Origin: Antarcticibacterium arcticum
GTDB lineage: Bacteria; Bacteroidota; Bacteroidia; Flavobacteriales; Flavobacteriaceae
DNA: 64,000 nt
Assembly (NCBI RefSeq): GCF_007993795.1
Contig: NZ_CP042476.1
Coordinates: forward strand, 124,001-188,000
Direction: 5' to 3'
This document shows, in pieces, positions 36,075-44,065 of the stretch. Made by a program: the position numbers and the translations under genes. The notes under the pieces were generated by a model that was not told the DNA's origin, did no database searches, and was given only the letters and a program-made list of their open reading frames with translations. Within the stretch, counting starts at the first letter, position 1; every line of letters begins with the position of its first letter.

Positions 36075-37211
36075 TCAAAATGTTTTTCTGAAAAACGATC
36101 TTAAGAATTGAGGATGATAGAGAGAAAACATAATTTTTAGATCTTCAGTAACTGTGGTTTCTTCATCAAGGAATTTAAATATTTCCTGCGGAGAGTTTTT
36201 ACTGTATAATTTACTAAAGATATCTTCTCCCATTTCATTATTTCTTGCCAAAACATCCAGAAAAATCGCATCATACCAGCGAAATTTTTTATTGGTAAGA
36301 TCTTCCCCTGGTTCAGCTCCTCTTTTAATATTTGAAATAATTTGTGTTACTTTTTTTTCTGTATGTTTAAAAGAGTATCCAGATGATCCTTTTACCCAGG
36401 ATCCTGCCGTACCAATCTTGGTAATTCTGGGGGTAGTGTCTTTATGAAAAGGATAGGTTGTCATGGGGATTACACCTTTTTCCGTTTCTTTTATCTGGTA
36501 TTCATTAATGTTTAGAAAGGTTTCTATATAAGTCTTTAATTGATGATCATAGATAGCTTCTTCAGTAAGAAAAGGGGTAAAGAAAGTATATTCTATAAGT
36601 GCCTCTGTAGGAGATAGGGGCAGTACATATGTAAAACTTGTACTTCCTTGATATTTCAACCGGTAATCCATCATAGTAAAGATCTCAGGATCAAATCGAG
36701 CTTCATTGGTGGTGATCTTCCAGCCTTTGAAGTGCTGAAAAACAGTGGAAGTTTCAGGATCATTGAGGTAGTCACCTGTTATGCGGCTGTCAAATATATG
36801 TAAGGCACTGTAAGAATCTTTACTGCCGTAAGCTATGCATGAAGCCTCGTCTATAGATTCGATCTCATCTGTTATAAATGTAACATTGGGCAAATCTTTC
36901 AGCCGTGATCTTATATAATTGTAAAAATCCAGAGACCGCAGCATTTTATAGGTATAGGGCAAAAGGTCTAGTTCTATGTTTTTTTCCGAAGAAATAAAAA
37001 GTCCCCGTTCCCAGCTCTTATATATAATATCGTCCCATTTACCTTTTCCCTGCTCCCAAAAACACCAGGTTTTATCATTTGTATCCTTTAACGAAGGATC
37101 AATTACTGCAAAGGTTTTTTGTTCAAAAAATCTGTCGGTCCCAAATTCCAGTGCCAGCTGAAGTCCGGCCAGGCCTCCCCCAATGATTATGTAATCATAA
37201 TTTAAAGACAT
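36075..37211 (-). CDS. crtY: Lycopene beta-cyclase
   Basis: Converts lycopene to beta-carotene. A 378-residue flavoprotein with the N-terminal dinucleotide fold DYIIIGGGLAGLQLA, the TWCFWEQ block near residue 49, and FTYVLPLSPTEALIEYTFF near 180, all family features of CrtY-type cyclases. It lies 24 nt after crtZ at the end of the crt operon. The convergent thioredoxin gene ends 30 nt away with no clear terminator between. Confidence 0.93.
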   Translation of the reverse strand: MSLNYDYIIIGGGLAGLQLALEFGTDRFFEQKTFAVIDPSLKDTNDKTWCFWEQGKGKWDDIIYKSWERGLFISSEKNIELDLLPYTYKMLRSLDFYNYIRSRLKDLPNVTFITDEIESIDEASCIAYGSKDSYSALHIFDSRITGDYLNDPETSTVFQHFKGWKITTNEARFDPEIFTMMDYRLKYQGSTSFTYVLPLSPTEALIEYTFFTPFLTEEAIYDHQLKTYIETFLNINEYQIKETEKGVIPMTTYPFHKDTTPRITKIGTAGSWVKGSSGYSFKHTEKKVTQIISNIKRGAEPGEDLTNKKFRWYDAIFLDVLARNNEMGEDIFSKLYSKNSPQEIFKFLDEETTVTEDLKIMFSLYHPQFLRSFFRKTF

Positions 37212-37235
37212 TTAAAGTGTATTGGTTCAAGGCTG

Positions 37236-37685
37236 CTACTTTTTAAAGTACTTAAATGGCACCCATAGCATTCCGAAACATTCACCTTCATCTTTTCCAA
37301 GATGTTTATGGTGCATTTTATGAGCCCGTCTAACTCCTTTTGCATACCTGTTATTCGCATTTCGAAAGATCTTAAAACGTTGGTGTATGAATATATCATG
37401 AACGGTAAAATACGCAATCCCGTATGCAAGTATGCCAAGGCCTATAGGAAGGGCAATCCAGACGTCTTCATACCTCCAGAGTAAAAAGAAACCAATGCTT
37501 ATTACTGCGTAAAAAACGAAGAAAAAATCATTTCTTTCCCACCAGCTGTCATGGTCCTTACGGTGGTGGTCCTTATGTAATTTCCATAGGAACCCGTGCA
37601 TCACATACTTATGGGTAAACCACGCCATCCCTTCCATAATCAAAAATGTGGCAATAAATACCACTATCCAAAGTAGTGTTTCCAT
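37236..37685 (-). CDS. crtZ: Beta-carotene hydroxylase
   Basis: Di-iron membrane hydroxylase that adds 3- and 3'-hydroxyls to beta-carotene to make zeaxanthin. 149 residues with four hydrophobic segments and the histidine-box set: HKYVMH near 27, HKDHH near 38, HDIFIHQRF near 95 and HKMHHKH near 118. The start ATG overlaps the crtB stop by one base (TAATG), so the two are coupled. Confidence 0.94.
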   Translation of the reverse strand: METLLWIVVFIATFLIMEGMAWFTHKYVMHGFLWKLHKDHHRKDHDSWWERNDFFFVFYAVISIGFFLLWRYEDVWIALPIGLGILAYGIAYFTVHDIFIHQRFKIFRNANNRYAKGVRRAHKMHHKHLGKDEGECFGMLWVPFKYFKK

Positions 37686-38524
37686 TATAAAATATTTAAC
37701 CTGTAAGATATATAAGATTTTGCAAGTAACCCCGCCTTTTGATATGCAGGAACACTTATGCGGCTGTTCTTTATTTCAAGTGATGGTACCTTTTTAAGTT
37801 TATTAAGTAATTTGGAATAGTAAATATAAGCAGTATACACTCCAAATTTAGCTTCGGCCGGTAATTGTAAGATCCCCTGGTAACCCGCATGGAAATCTTC
37901 TTCGATCTCGGTTATAATGAGCTGTTTGCTATCTTCATCCAGTGCTGCCAGGTTGGTATCTGGGAAATAACTTCGGCTTAAATCTTCATAATCTGCCTTT
38001 AGGTCCCTTAGAAAATTCACTTTTTGAAAAGCCGATCCCAGGCGCATTGCAGATTCCCGCAGTTCTTCATATTTTTGAACATTCCCATTTACAAATACCT
38101 TTAGGCACATTAGTCCCACCACATCTGCACTGCCATAAATATATTCTTTGTATTCCTGTTGTGTAAGATAGGTAGATTTATGAAGGTCAAGTCTCATGCT
38201 TTTCAAAAATGCCTGATAAAGGGAGGGCGGTAGGTCATATTTATGCACTGTTTCCTGAAAAGCGTTCAATATAGGGTTGAGACTTATGCGTGCGCTAATA
38301 GCTTTCTCCAGCTCTGAAGTAAATTCGTTTAAAAGGGTTTCCTTATCATAATTATGAAAAGAGTCCACTATCTCATCTGCCAGTCTCACAAAACCATAGA
38401 TATTATAAATATCCTGGCGTATGGAAGGTGCAAGCATCTTTGTGGCCATGGAAAATGAAGTGCTATATGCATTTGTTACCGCCTTGCTGCACGTCCTGGA
38501 TACCGTGTCAAAAATTGATTTCAT
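37685..38524 (-). CDS. crtB: Phytoene synthase
   Basis: Head-to-head condensation of two geranylgeranyl diphosphates to phytoene. A 279-residue all-helical prenyl synthase with YGFVRLADEIVDSF near residue 43 (first Asp-rich motif), YGSADVVGLMCLKVF near 130 and LGSAFQKVNFLRDLKADY near 163 (second Asp-rich motif). It starts by ATGA overlap with the end of crtI. Confidence 0.95.
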   Translation of the reverse strand: MKSIFDTVSRTCSKAVTNAYSTSFSMATKMLAPSIRQDIYNIYGFVRLADEIVDSFHNYDKETLLNEFTSELEKAISARISLNPILNAFQETVHKYDLPPSLYQAFLKSMRLDLHKSTYLTQQEYKEYIYGSADVVGLMCLKVFVNGNVQKYEELRESAMRLGSAFQKVNFLRDLKADYEDLSRSYFPDTNLAALDEDSKQLIITEIEEDFHAGYQGILQLPAEAKFGVYTAYIYYSKLLNKLKKVPSLEIKNSRISVPAYQKAGLLAKSYISYRLNIL

Positions 38525-39986
38525 ACCTTAAATTCTTTTTGGATTAAACCACTTACCAGTTTTCCTGAGATTAGTGATGGGGGGACGCCGGGGCCCGGAA
38601 CAGTGAGTTGTCCCGTAAAAAATAAACCATCAACTTTGGCACTTTTTAATTTAGGCCGCAAAAATGCCGTTTGCAAGAGGGTGTTGGCCATCCCGTAAGC
38701 ATTGCCTTTATAACTATTATATTCGGTTATAAAATCATTTACACAAAAGGACTCTTTAAATATAATATTTTTTTTAATGTCTTGATTTGTAAGTGATTCA
38801 AATCGTTTCAGGATCTTTTCAAAATAGATTTCCCGAACCTCTGGGGTATCTTCCAGGCCGGGAGCAATAGGGATCAGGAAAAATCCATTTTCGCAATTTG
38901 GCGGGGCTGTTCCGGGATCTGTTACAGAGGTGAAATTTGCATAGAACAACGGCTCCTGTGGCCATTGCGCATCATCGTAAATCTCACGTGCGTGTGCATC
39001 AAAATCTACATCAAAGAATAGATTGTGATGGTAAATATTCTTTAGTTTTTTATTAAAACCTACATAGAATAATAGAGAGGAGGGAGCAAAGGTTTTTCCT
39101 TCCCAATACGTTTCACTGTATTGACGATGTTCTTTATTTAATAAAGTTTCGGTATGGTGATAATCTGCACCACTAACCACGAGGTCTGTTTCCCGGTCAA
39201 CACCATTTATTGTAAGGGAAACCACTTTTCCTGATCTTACATTTATTTTTTCAATGGGCGCGCCCGTTTTGAATTCTACACCAAGAGATAATGCAAGTAA
39301 ATGCATTCCCTCTATCACTTTGTACATTCCTCCCTGCGGATGCCAGGTTCCCAGGCCAAAATCGGCATAATTCATAAAGCTGTAAAAGGATGGTGTATCG
39401 CTGGGTTTCGCGCCAAGGAAGAGCACAGGGAATTCCAGGATCTGGATCAATTTTTCATTGCTGAATTCCTTACGCACATCTCTCGAAATATTGCTGAAGA
39501 ATTGGCCTATTTTTTTGATCGTAGCAGGGGTCACCAACTCGAGGGGGATACCCCGGGCCTATATACCAGGTCTTTAATTGCAATTTCATAATTGCTTTGT
39601 GCCAGATCAATGAATTTTTTCAGTTTTTCCGAACTGCCGGCTTCCTCTTTTTCAAAAGCTGTATAGATCTTTTCCAGGGTATCTTCAATAACAATATTTT
39701 CATTTTTTCCGAAAAGTACCTGGTATGCGGGATTCAATTTCTCCAGCTTATAATAATCGGCAGGTGTCTTACCGAAATCGGCAAAAAAACGTTCAAATAC
39801 ATCTGGCATCCAATACCAGGAAGGACCCCTGTCAAAGGTAAACCCTTCTTTTTTTAACTGTCTTGCCCTGCCACCCACACGGTCACTTTTTTCAAAGACA
39901 GTCACCTTGTACCCTGCTTGGGCAAGATAACAGGACGCAGCAAGCGAAGCAAATCCTGAACCTATAATGCTTACATTTTTTTTCAT
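38521..39986 (-). CDS. crtI: Phytoene desaturase, interrupted by a one-base frameshift as read
   Basis: Desaturates phytoene to lycopene. The N-terminal part (39986 to about 39547) carries the FAD-binding IIGSGFASLAASCYLAQAG and RVGGRA blocks and reads up to YRPGVSP. The C-terminal part (about 39543 to 38521) resumes one frame over at ELVTPATIKKIGQFF. It ends with the GLFFTGQLTVPGPGVPPSLISG family signature. One base is missing in the G-run 39543-39547 (+ strand); adding one G gives a continuous protein of about 488 residues, normal for CrtI. It overlaps the MerR gene stop by ATGA. A sequencing error seems more likely than gene loss because all neighbours are intact. Confidence 0.92.
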
Positions 39987-40879
39987 TCCAGGGAATTTGC
40001 AAATTCAGTAATAGACTTATATAATTTAATATGGGAAGGTTGTTTGGTGGGATCAAGAGATTGGATCCTTGCTCCAAAAAGACTTAATTCTTTAAAACCT
40101 TCCTGGCAAAGTTCCTTTTCAAATTCCTCTAAAAACTCTGAAATTTCCCGCGGAGCAATAGTGAGGTAACTTATGAATTTTGGATTGGGATGTATTTCCA
40201 ATAAATATTTCATGTCCTTAATTGGCATGCTTGGGCCCAGGTAAATCGTTTTACGCTTGTTTAAATTAAGTTCATAATTTAAAAAGAGAATTCCCAGGTC
40301 GTGTATCTCATTTTCCGGTAGAAATAAAACGTAAAGATTGTTATCACGGTAATCTCCTTCATTTTCAAGTTGAGCAATATTTAGATAGAGCTTTTGTTTA
40401 ATGAGACCAACAAGGAAATGTTCATGCACCGGGTTGATAGTATCAGTTTGCCACAAGAGTCCAATTTCATCAAGAAGAGGTATAAAGATCTCATGGAATA
40501 TTTTTTGAAAACTCTTGTTCTCCAATAAGGAATTATAGGTTTTATTGAACAGGTCTTGATCAAAATTGATCATCGCCATTTTAAATGAATTAATAGCCCG
40601 GGTCTGTTGGCTGGAACTCGCTGCAACTTCCCTTACCATTTTTACTATTTCCGGATCTGAAAGTTTTGCTATCCTGGATATCTTATACCCATGCTCATTA
40701 AGAAAAGTTATATTTAAAATCTTTTGAAGGTTACACACATCATAGGTCCTGATGTTCGTGTCTGTTCTGTCAGGAGTTAAGATATTATACCTTTTTTCCC
40801 ATATACGAATGGTATGAGCTTTTACCCCACTTAAGTGTTCAAGGTCTTTTATGCTGAAATTTTGTTTGATATGTTCCAT
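39983..40879 (-). CDS. MerR-type regulator with B12-binding domain (CarH/LitR-like)
   Basis: A 298-residue regulator heading the crt operon. The MerR winged helix spans about 8-75 (FSIKDLEHLSGVKAHTIRIWEKRY). The linker helical bundle has Wx9EH: Trp143, Glu153, His154. The B12 fold has ExHxxG (Glu191, His193, Gly196), SxL at 237-239 and a GA pair at 269-270 in place of GG. In CarH proteins His193's counterpart is the lower axial cobalt ligand and Wx9EH caps adenosylcobalamin, so light-released repression of carotenoid synthesis is the likely role. The residue after Trp143 is Gln, whereas as I recall Thermus CarH has the light-state His there. Confidence 0.87.
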   Translation of the reverse strand: MEHIKQNFSIKDLEHLSGVKAHTIRIWEKRYNILTPDRTDTNIRTYDVCNLQKILNITFLNEHGYKISRIAKLSDPEIVKMVREVAASSSQQTRAINSFKMAMINFDQDLFNKTYNSLLENKSFQKIFHEIFIPLLDEIGLLWQTDTINPVHEHFLVGLIKQKLYLNIAQLENEGDYRDNNLYVLFLPENEIHDLGILFLNYELNLNKRKTIYLGPSMPIKDMKYLLEIHPNPKFISYLTIAPREISEFLEEFEKELCQEGFKELSLFGARIQSLDPTKQPSHIKLYKSITEFANSLE

Positions 40880-40899
40880 ATATTAGAAAAAAGTATGGA

Positions 40900-40973
40900 C
40901 AAATCTAAATAAAAATCAAATTCAAAGTTAAAGGAAAATGTTAAATGTTTAATTAATATTATAAAAAGTTAAA
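40900..40973 (-). promoter_or_regulatory. crt operon promoter region with GTTAAA direct repeats
   Basis: TAGATTTG on the minus strand (40907-40900) is a TAnnTTTG match 20 nt before the MerR ATG. GTTAAA occurs on the + strand at 40927, 40940 and 40968, with a related GTTTAA at 40947, just upstream of the -7 element. This is a plausible multi-repeat operator for the CarH-like product. The remainder of 40974-41253 shows nothing I can name. Confidence 0.45.
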
Positions 40974-41253
40974 CACAATTTGGTTTTGTATTATTAAATG
41001 AAATATCTGGGCATTTCGACACGAAATAATAAAGGCTAAAAATTGGGGTTGTGAAGGGAGTAGGTATGAATTATTTTAAGATTTATAAACACACTCTGGA
41101 AGACCGTGGAACAGATCGTCAGATTATTTGAGCCGGCAGTGCATGAAATCCAATTAAGGAATAAATAGATTCAAATATTCCGGCCCAGTGTAGCGGATAA
41201 GAATATAAATTTAAAAAAGGGAAAAGCGAGGGTTTAAAAACAGAAAAGATTTG

Positions 41254-41337
41254 TACCCGGAGCGGGACTTGAACCCGCACGCCCTAATGGACACATGGCC
41301 CTCAACCATGCCTGTCTACCAATTCCAGCACCCGGGT
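41254..41337 (-). tRNA. tRNA-Leu(GAG)
   Basis: 84 nt with acceptor ACCCGGG/TCCGGGT, discriminator A, anticodon loop TTGAGGG (anticodon GAG at 41303-41301), a long variable arm as in all tRNA-Leu, and a normal GGTTCAAGTCC T-arm. No CCA is encoded. Confidence 0.95.
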
Positions 41338-41390
41338 AAATGCGCATTCGGAATTTAACTTCCCAAAGGCCTAAGATAATTCCGGTAAAA

Positions 41391-41409
41391 AAGTGATCTG
41401 GCTGGGGCT
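41391..41409 (-). repeat. tRNA-Lys 3'-end fragment
   Basis: AAGTGATCTGGCTGGGGCT is identical to the 3' end and trailer of the two adjacent tRNA-Lys genes, then diverges before the T-loop; no anticodon arm follows. It looks like the remnant of a third tandem copy or of a recombination at the tRNA 3' end. Confidence 0.7.
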
Positions 41410-41440
41410 TCCTTCGTCTCCGCTTAAAAGCTTCTCTAAG

Positions 41441-41458
41441 TCCCGATAACTATCGGGA
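41441..41458. repeat. Palindrome TCCCGATA-AC-TATCGGGA
   Basis: Perfect 8-bp arms with a 2-nt centre, next to the tRNA fragment. I recall similar CCCGATA/TATCGGG palindromes being frequent in flavobacterial genomes; frequency cannot be judged from one copy. Confidence 0.6.
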
Positions 41459-41487
41459 TCGCCCAACAAAATCAAAATTTCAATAAG

Positions 41488-41560
41488 TGATCTGGCTGGG
41501 GCTCGAACCCAGGACCCTCTCCTTAAAAGGGAGATGCTCTACCAACTGAGCTACCAAATC
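41488..41560 (-). tRNA. tRNA-Lys(TTT), copy 2
   Basis: 73 nt, acceptor GATTTGG/CCAGATC, discriminator A, anticodon loop CTTTTAA (TTT). The sequence is identical to the upstream copy at 41608-41680; the 47-nt spacers differ. Confidence 0.96.
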
Positions 41561-41607
41561 GGATTATAAAGTGAACATTTCGAAGAAAAAGATCTTCTTA
41601 AATTAAG

Positions 41608-41680
41608 TGATCTGGCTGGGGCTCGAACCCAGGACCCTCTCCTTAAAAGGGAGATGCTCTACCAACTGAGCTACCAAATC
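41608..41680 (-). tRNA. tRNA-Lys(TTT), copy 1
   Basis: Identical to the copy at 41488-41560; first gene of a Lys-Lys-(fragment)-Leu tRNA transcription unit on the minus strand. Confidence 0.96.
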
Positions 41681-41710
41681 TGGCGTTGCATTATTTCTCA
41701 AATGCGGGTG

Positions 41711-41740
41711 CAAATATACTATCATTAATTTATTTTTCAA
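41711..41740 (-). promoter_or_regulatory. tRNA operon promoter
   Basis: Minus strand TTG (41740-41738), 19-nt spacer, TATATTTG (41718-41711), about 30 nt upstream of the first tRNA-Lys. Confidence 0.75.
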
Positions 41741-41978
41741 GGGGAATTTCATATAAATTTGCAAATGTTTTAAATTAAAATATAAACTCCTCTTTTTCAG
41801 TATATATTCATTAATTGGAAATTAATAATATTGGTATAGAGAATTATATTTTTAGATTTTTCATACTTTTTAGCGAAATCATCTAGATGTACAAAGGAAT
41901 CCCGGTTAGCTGAAAATTGATTCAAATTTTTAATCTGATAGCAGCTTAGGGTCAAACCAAAAAACAAAACTATATAAA

Positions 41979-42500
41979 ATGAAAATATTTCTTGCCGGTT
42001 ACATGGGTTCGGGAAAATCCCTTGTTGGAAAGCATTTATCTAACCTGTTGTCTTATCAATTTATAGACCTGGATGATCAAATTGCTCTAATGCAAGGAAA
42101 AAGTATTCCGGAAATCTTTGATCTCAGGGGGGAATTATTTTTCAGAAAATTGGAGACTAAAGTTTTAAAGGAGACCCTGGAAGACCCAAATCCACTAATT
42201 ATTTCCCTTGGAGGGGGTACACCCTGCTATGGAAACAATTTAGAGATTATTAAAAATGACAGAGACTCCAGGATCATATATTTAAAAGCTTCTATAGGAT
42301 TGCTTACAGAACGGTTATACACTGAAAAAGAAATGCGACCTGTGATAAGCCATCTTGTAAAGAAAGAGGATCTGGAAGATTTTATTAGAAAACATTTGTT
42401 TGAGCGTAGTCATTATTATTTGCAGGCGCATCAAATAATTAATGTTGAAGGAAAAAACCCTGATGCAATAGCCGCAGAAGTTGTTGAAAATTTACCTTAA
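41979..42500 (+). CDS. aroK: Shikimate kinase
   Basis: ATP-dependent 3-phosphorylation of shikimate on the way to chorismate, the feedstock of the trp operon elsewhere in this window. 173 residues: P-loop GYMGSGKSLVG at 7-17, FIDLDDQI near 30 with the shikimate-binding Asp, LRGELFFRKLE near 53, SLGGGTPCY near 75 (Walker B-like glycine triple) and the lid around KEMRPVI near 113. It overlaps the convergent PRTase gene by 9 nt at the 3' ends. Confidence 0.95.
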   Translation: MKIFLAGYMGSGKSLVGKHLSNLLSYQFIDLDDQIALMQGKSIPEIFDLRGELFFRKLETKVLKETLEDPNPLIISLGGGTPCYGNNLEIIKNDRDSRIIYLKASIGLLTERLYTEKEMRPVISHLVKKEDLEDFIRKHLFERSHYYLQAHQIINVEGKNPDAIAAEVVENLP

Positions 42501-42992
42501 TTCTACGCGGTCTTTTCCCTTTTCAAAATGAACCTGCACCATCTCGTGTAGCGAAGTTGATAAGGAAATACCTTTGAAATCGGCCTTGACGGGGTATTTT
42601 TTATGACTTCTGTCTACAAGTACTGCGGTTTTAAATCGTTTTACGGGTACATCCAGAAAATGTTTAACCCCATAGATCAAAGTAGCTCCCGAGTTTAAAA
42701 CATCATCTGCGAGTACAATAGACATATTGGTATATTCCGCGGGTTTAAGGGATGTTGTTACTTTATTCAGCGGATTTTTCTTATCAACCTTTACCTCGCA
42801 TAAAACTACTTCTAGATCTGAGATTTCCTGCAAAACCAACTTTAATTTTTGTGCAAAAACATATCCGCTTTTGGAGATCCCGGCAAGAATGAGCAATTCT
42901 TCATCTACATTGCTTTCATAAATTTGATAGGCAATGCGCCTTATTTTGTTTTTTATTTGGTCACTGTCAAGGATGATATTGGATTGGCTCAT
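42492..42992 (-). CDS. Type I phosphoribosyltransferase family protein
   Basis: A 166-residue PRTase fold. The PRPP-binding loop is IVLADDVLNSGATLIYG near residue 90, with the consecutive Asp pair and the SGATL turn. The N-terminal KIRRIAYQIYESNVDEELLILAGISKSGYVFA resembles PyrR/Hpt-like proteins. Base specificity cannot be assigned. It is separated by 5 nt from the methyltransferase gene upstream. Confidence 0.85.
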   Translation of the reverse strand: MSQSNIILDSDQIKNKIRRIAYQIYESNVDEELLILAGISKSGYVFAQKLKLVLQEISDLEVVLCEVKVDKKNPLNKVTTSLKPAEYTNMSIVLADDVLNSGATLIYGVKHFLDVPVKRFKTAVLVDRSHKKYPVKADFKGISLSTSLHEMVQVHFEKGKDRVELR

Positions 42993-42997
42993 ACTGC

Positions 42998-43579
42998 TTA
43001 ATTTTTTTTAAAGATAAAGAACAATTCATTTCCCTCCCGCGGAAGGATAGAATTGTAACAAGGTTCAATGGTTTCTATACTGAAGCTTTTGCTGAAATAA
43101 GTCAAATATTCCTCCTTACTTCCTCCAAAGGGTGGGCCTTCTTTGGTAAAATGAGTATTGAAAAAGACACCGGCAATTTTTCCGTTTTCCTTTAGCAGGT
43201 CAGCTACCTTATGGGCATACGCTTCCCTAAGGTTTACAGGCAGCGCGCAAAAAAAAGTTTGTTCCAGGATAAGATCAAATTTCCCCTGCATTTCAAAAAA
43301 ATCGACATGCATTAACTGTCCTTCCGGAAATTCAGGAACTCTTTCCTTTAAATTGGCAAGGGGCTCCTTTGCAATATCTACAACATATACATTCTCAAAA
43401 CCTTTTTTGAACAGATATTCGGCTTCGTATGAATTTCCGGCGCCCGGGATAAGGATGTTTAATGTTTTATCATTTAGCTGGTCAATGTATGCCTTTAAAG
43501 GTGGGGAGATCTCTCCAAGGTCCCAGCCAATACTGTTTTCACGATAACGGCTGGACCAAAATTCCATGTCCGTTTTCAT
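42998..43579 (-). CDS. TPMT-like SAM-dependent methyltransferase
   Basis: A 193-residue class I methyltransferase. The N-terminal FWSSRYRENSIGWDLGEISPPLKAYI is the TPMT-family opening. Motif I is ILIPGAGNSYEAEYL near residue 43, followed by VYVVDIAKEPL (acidic SAM contact) and FDLILEQTFFCALP near 105. Related enzymes methylate thiols, thiocyanate or metalloids; the acceptor is unknown here. Start overlaps the S4-domain gene stop by ATGA. Confidence 0.87.
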   Translation of the reverse strand: MKTDMEFWSSRYRENSIGWDLGEISPPLKAYIDQLNDKTLNILIPGAGNSYEAEYLFKKGFENVYVVDIAKEPLANLKERVPEFPEGQLMHVDFFEMQGKFDLILEQTFFCALPVNLREAYAHKVADLLKENGKIAGVFFNTHFTKEGPPFGGSKEEYLTYFSKSFSIETIEPCYNSILPREGNELFFIFKKN

Positions 43580-43989
43580 TCCTGTGGTTCTTCCTTAATG
43601 CTTTCCTCTTTGTTCTTTTCTTCGGTATTGTCAAGCAATTCATCAATATCCCTTCTGTCCTTCTTAGTTGGCCGTCCGGTTCCTTTTTTACGATAATATT
43701 CTTTTGAATATTTTAAAAGTTCCATTTTTTCAAAAGCTTCCTTTGGCGTTATATCCTGTACATAAAGGCCCGCAATTTTTGCACCCACACGGCTGGCGGG
43801 AAGGTCCAGAACTTCAATTTCATAATCTATCTGGTCTTTTCTAATACTTACTTTATCTGTTGCATAAACTTCCCGGGAGGGTTTTACGCTTACTCCCTGG
43901 ATCTTCACCTTTCCCTGTTTACATGCATTTGTTGCCAGGCTTCGGGTTTTAAAAAAACGTACGCACCATAAATATTTATCTACTCTCAT
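43576..43989 (-). CDS. S4-domain RNA-binding protein (Hsp15-like)
   Basis: A 137-residue protein. The S4 domain occupies residues 1 to about 65 (MRVDKYLWCVRFFKTRSLATNACKQG, KPSREVYATDKVSIR), the pattern of Hsp15/HslR, which recycles stalled 50S subunits carrying peptidyl-tRNA. The basic stretch KKGTGRPTKKDRRD is followed by an acidic, low-complexity tail (about 120-137). The tail is longer than in the E. coli protein. Confidence 0.9.
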   Translation of the reverse strand: MRVDKYLWCVRFFKTRSLATNACKQGKVKIQGVSVKPSREVYATDKVSIRKDQIDYEIEVLDLPASRVGAKIAGLYVQDITPKEAFEKMELLKYSKEYYRKKGTGRPTKKDRRDIDELLDNTEEKNKEESIKEEPQE

Positions 43990-44065
43990 AAGCTTGTTCT
44001 TAAAACTGCCTAAATCTTCAACAAAAATACAAGAATATTGTATCTTGCGGCCTTAAATTTATTTA

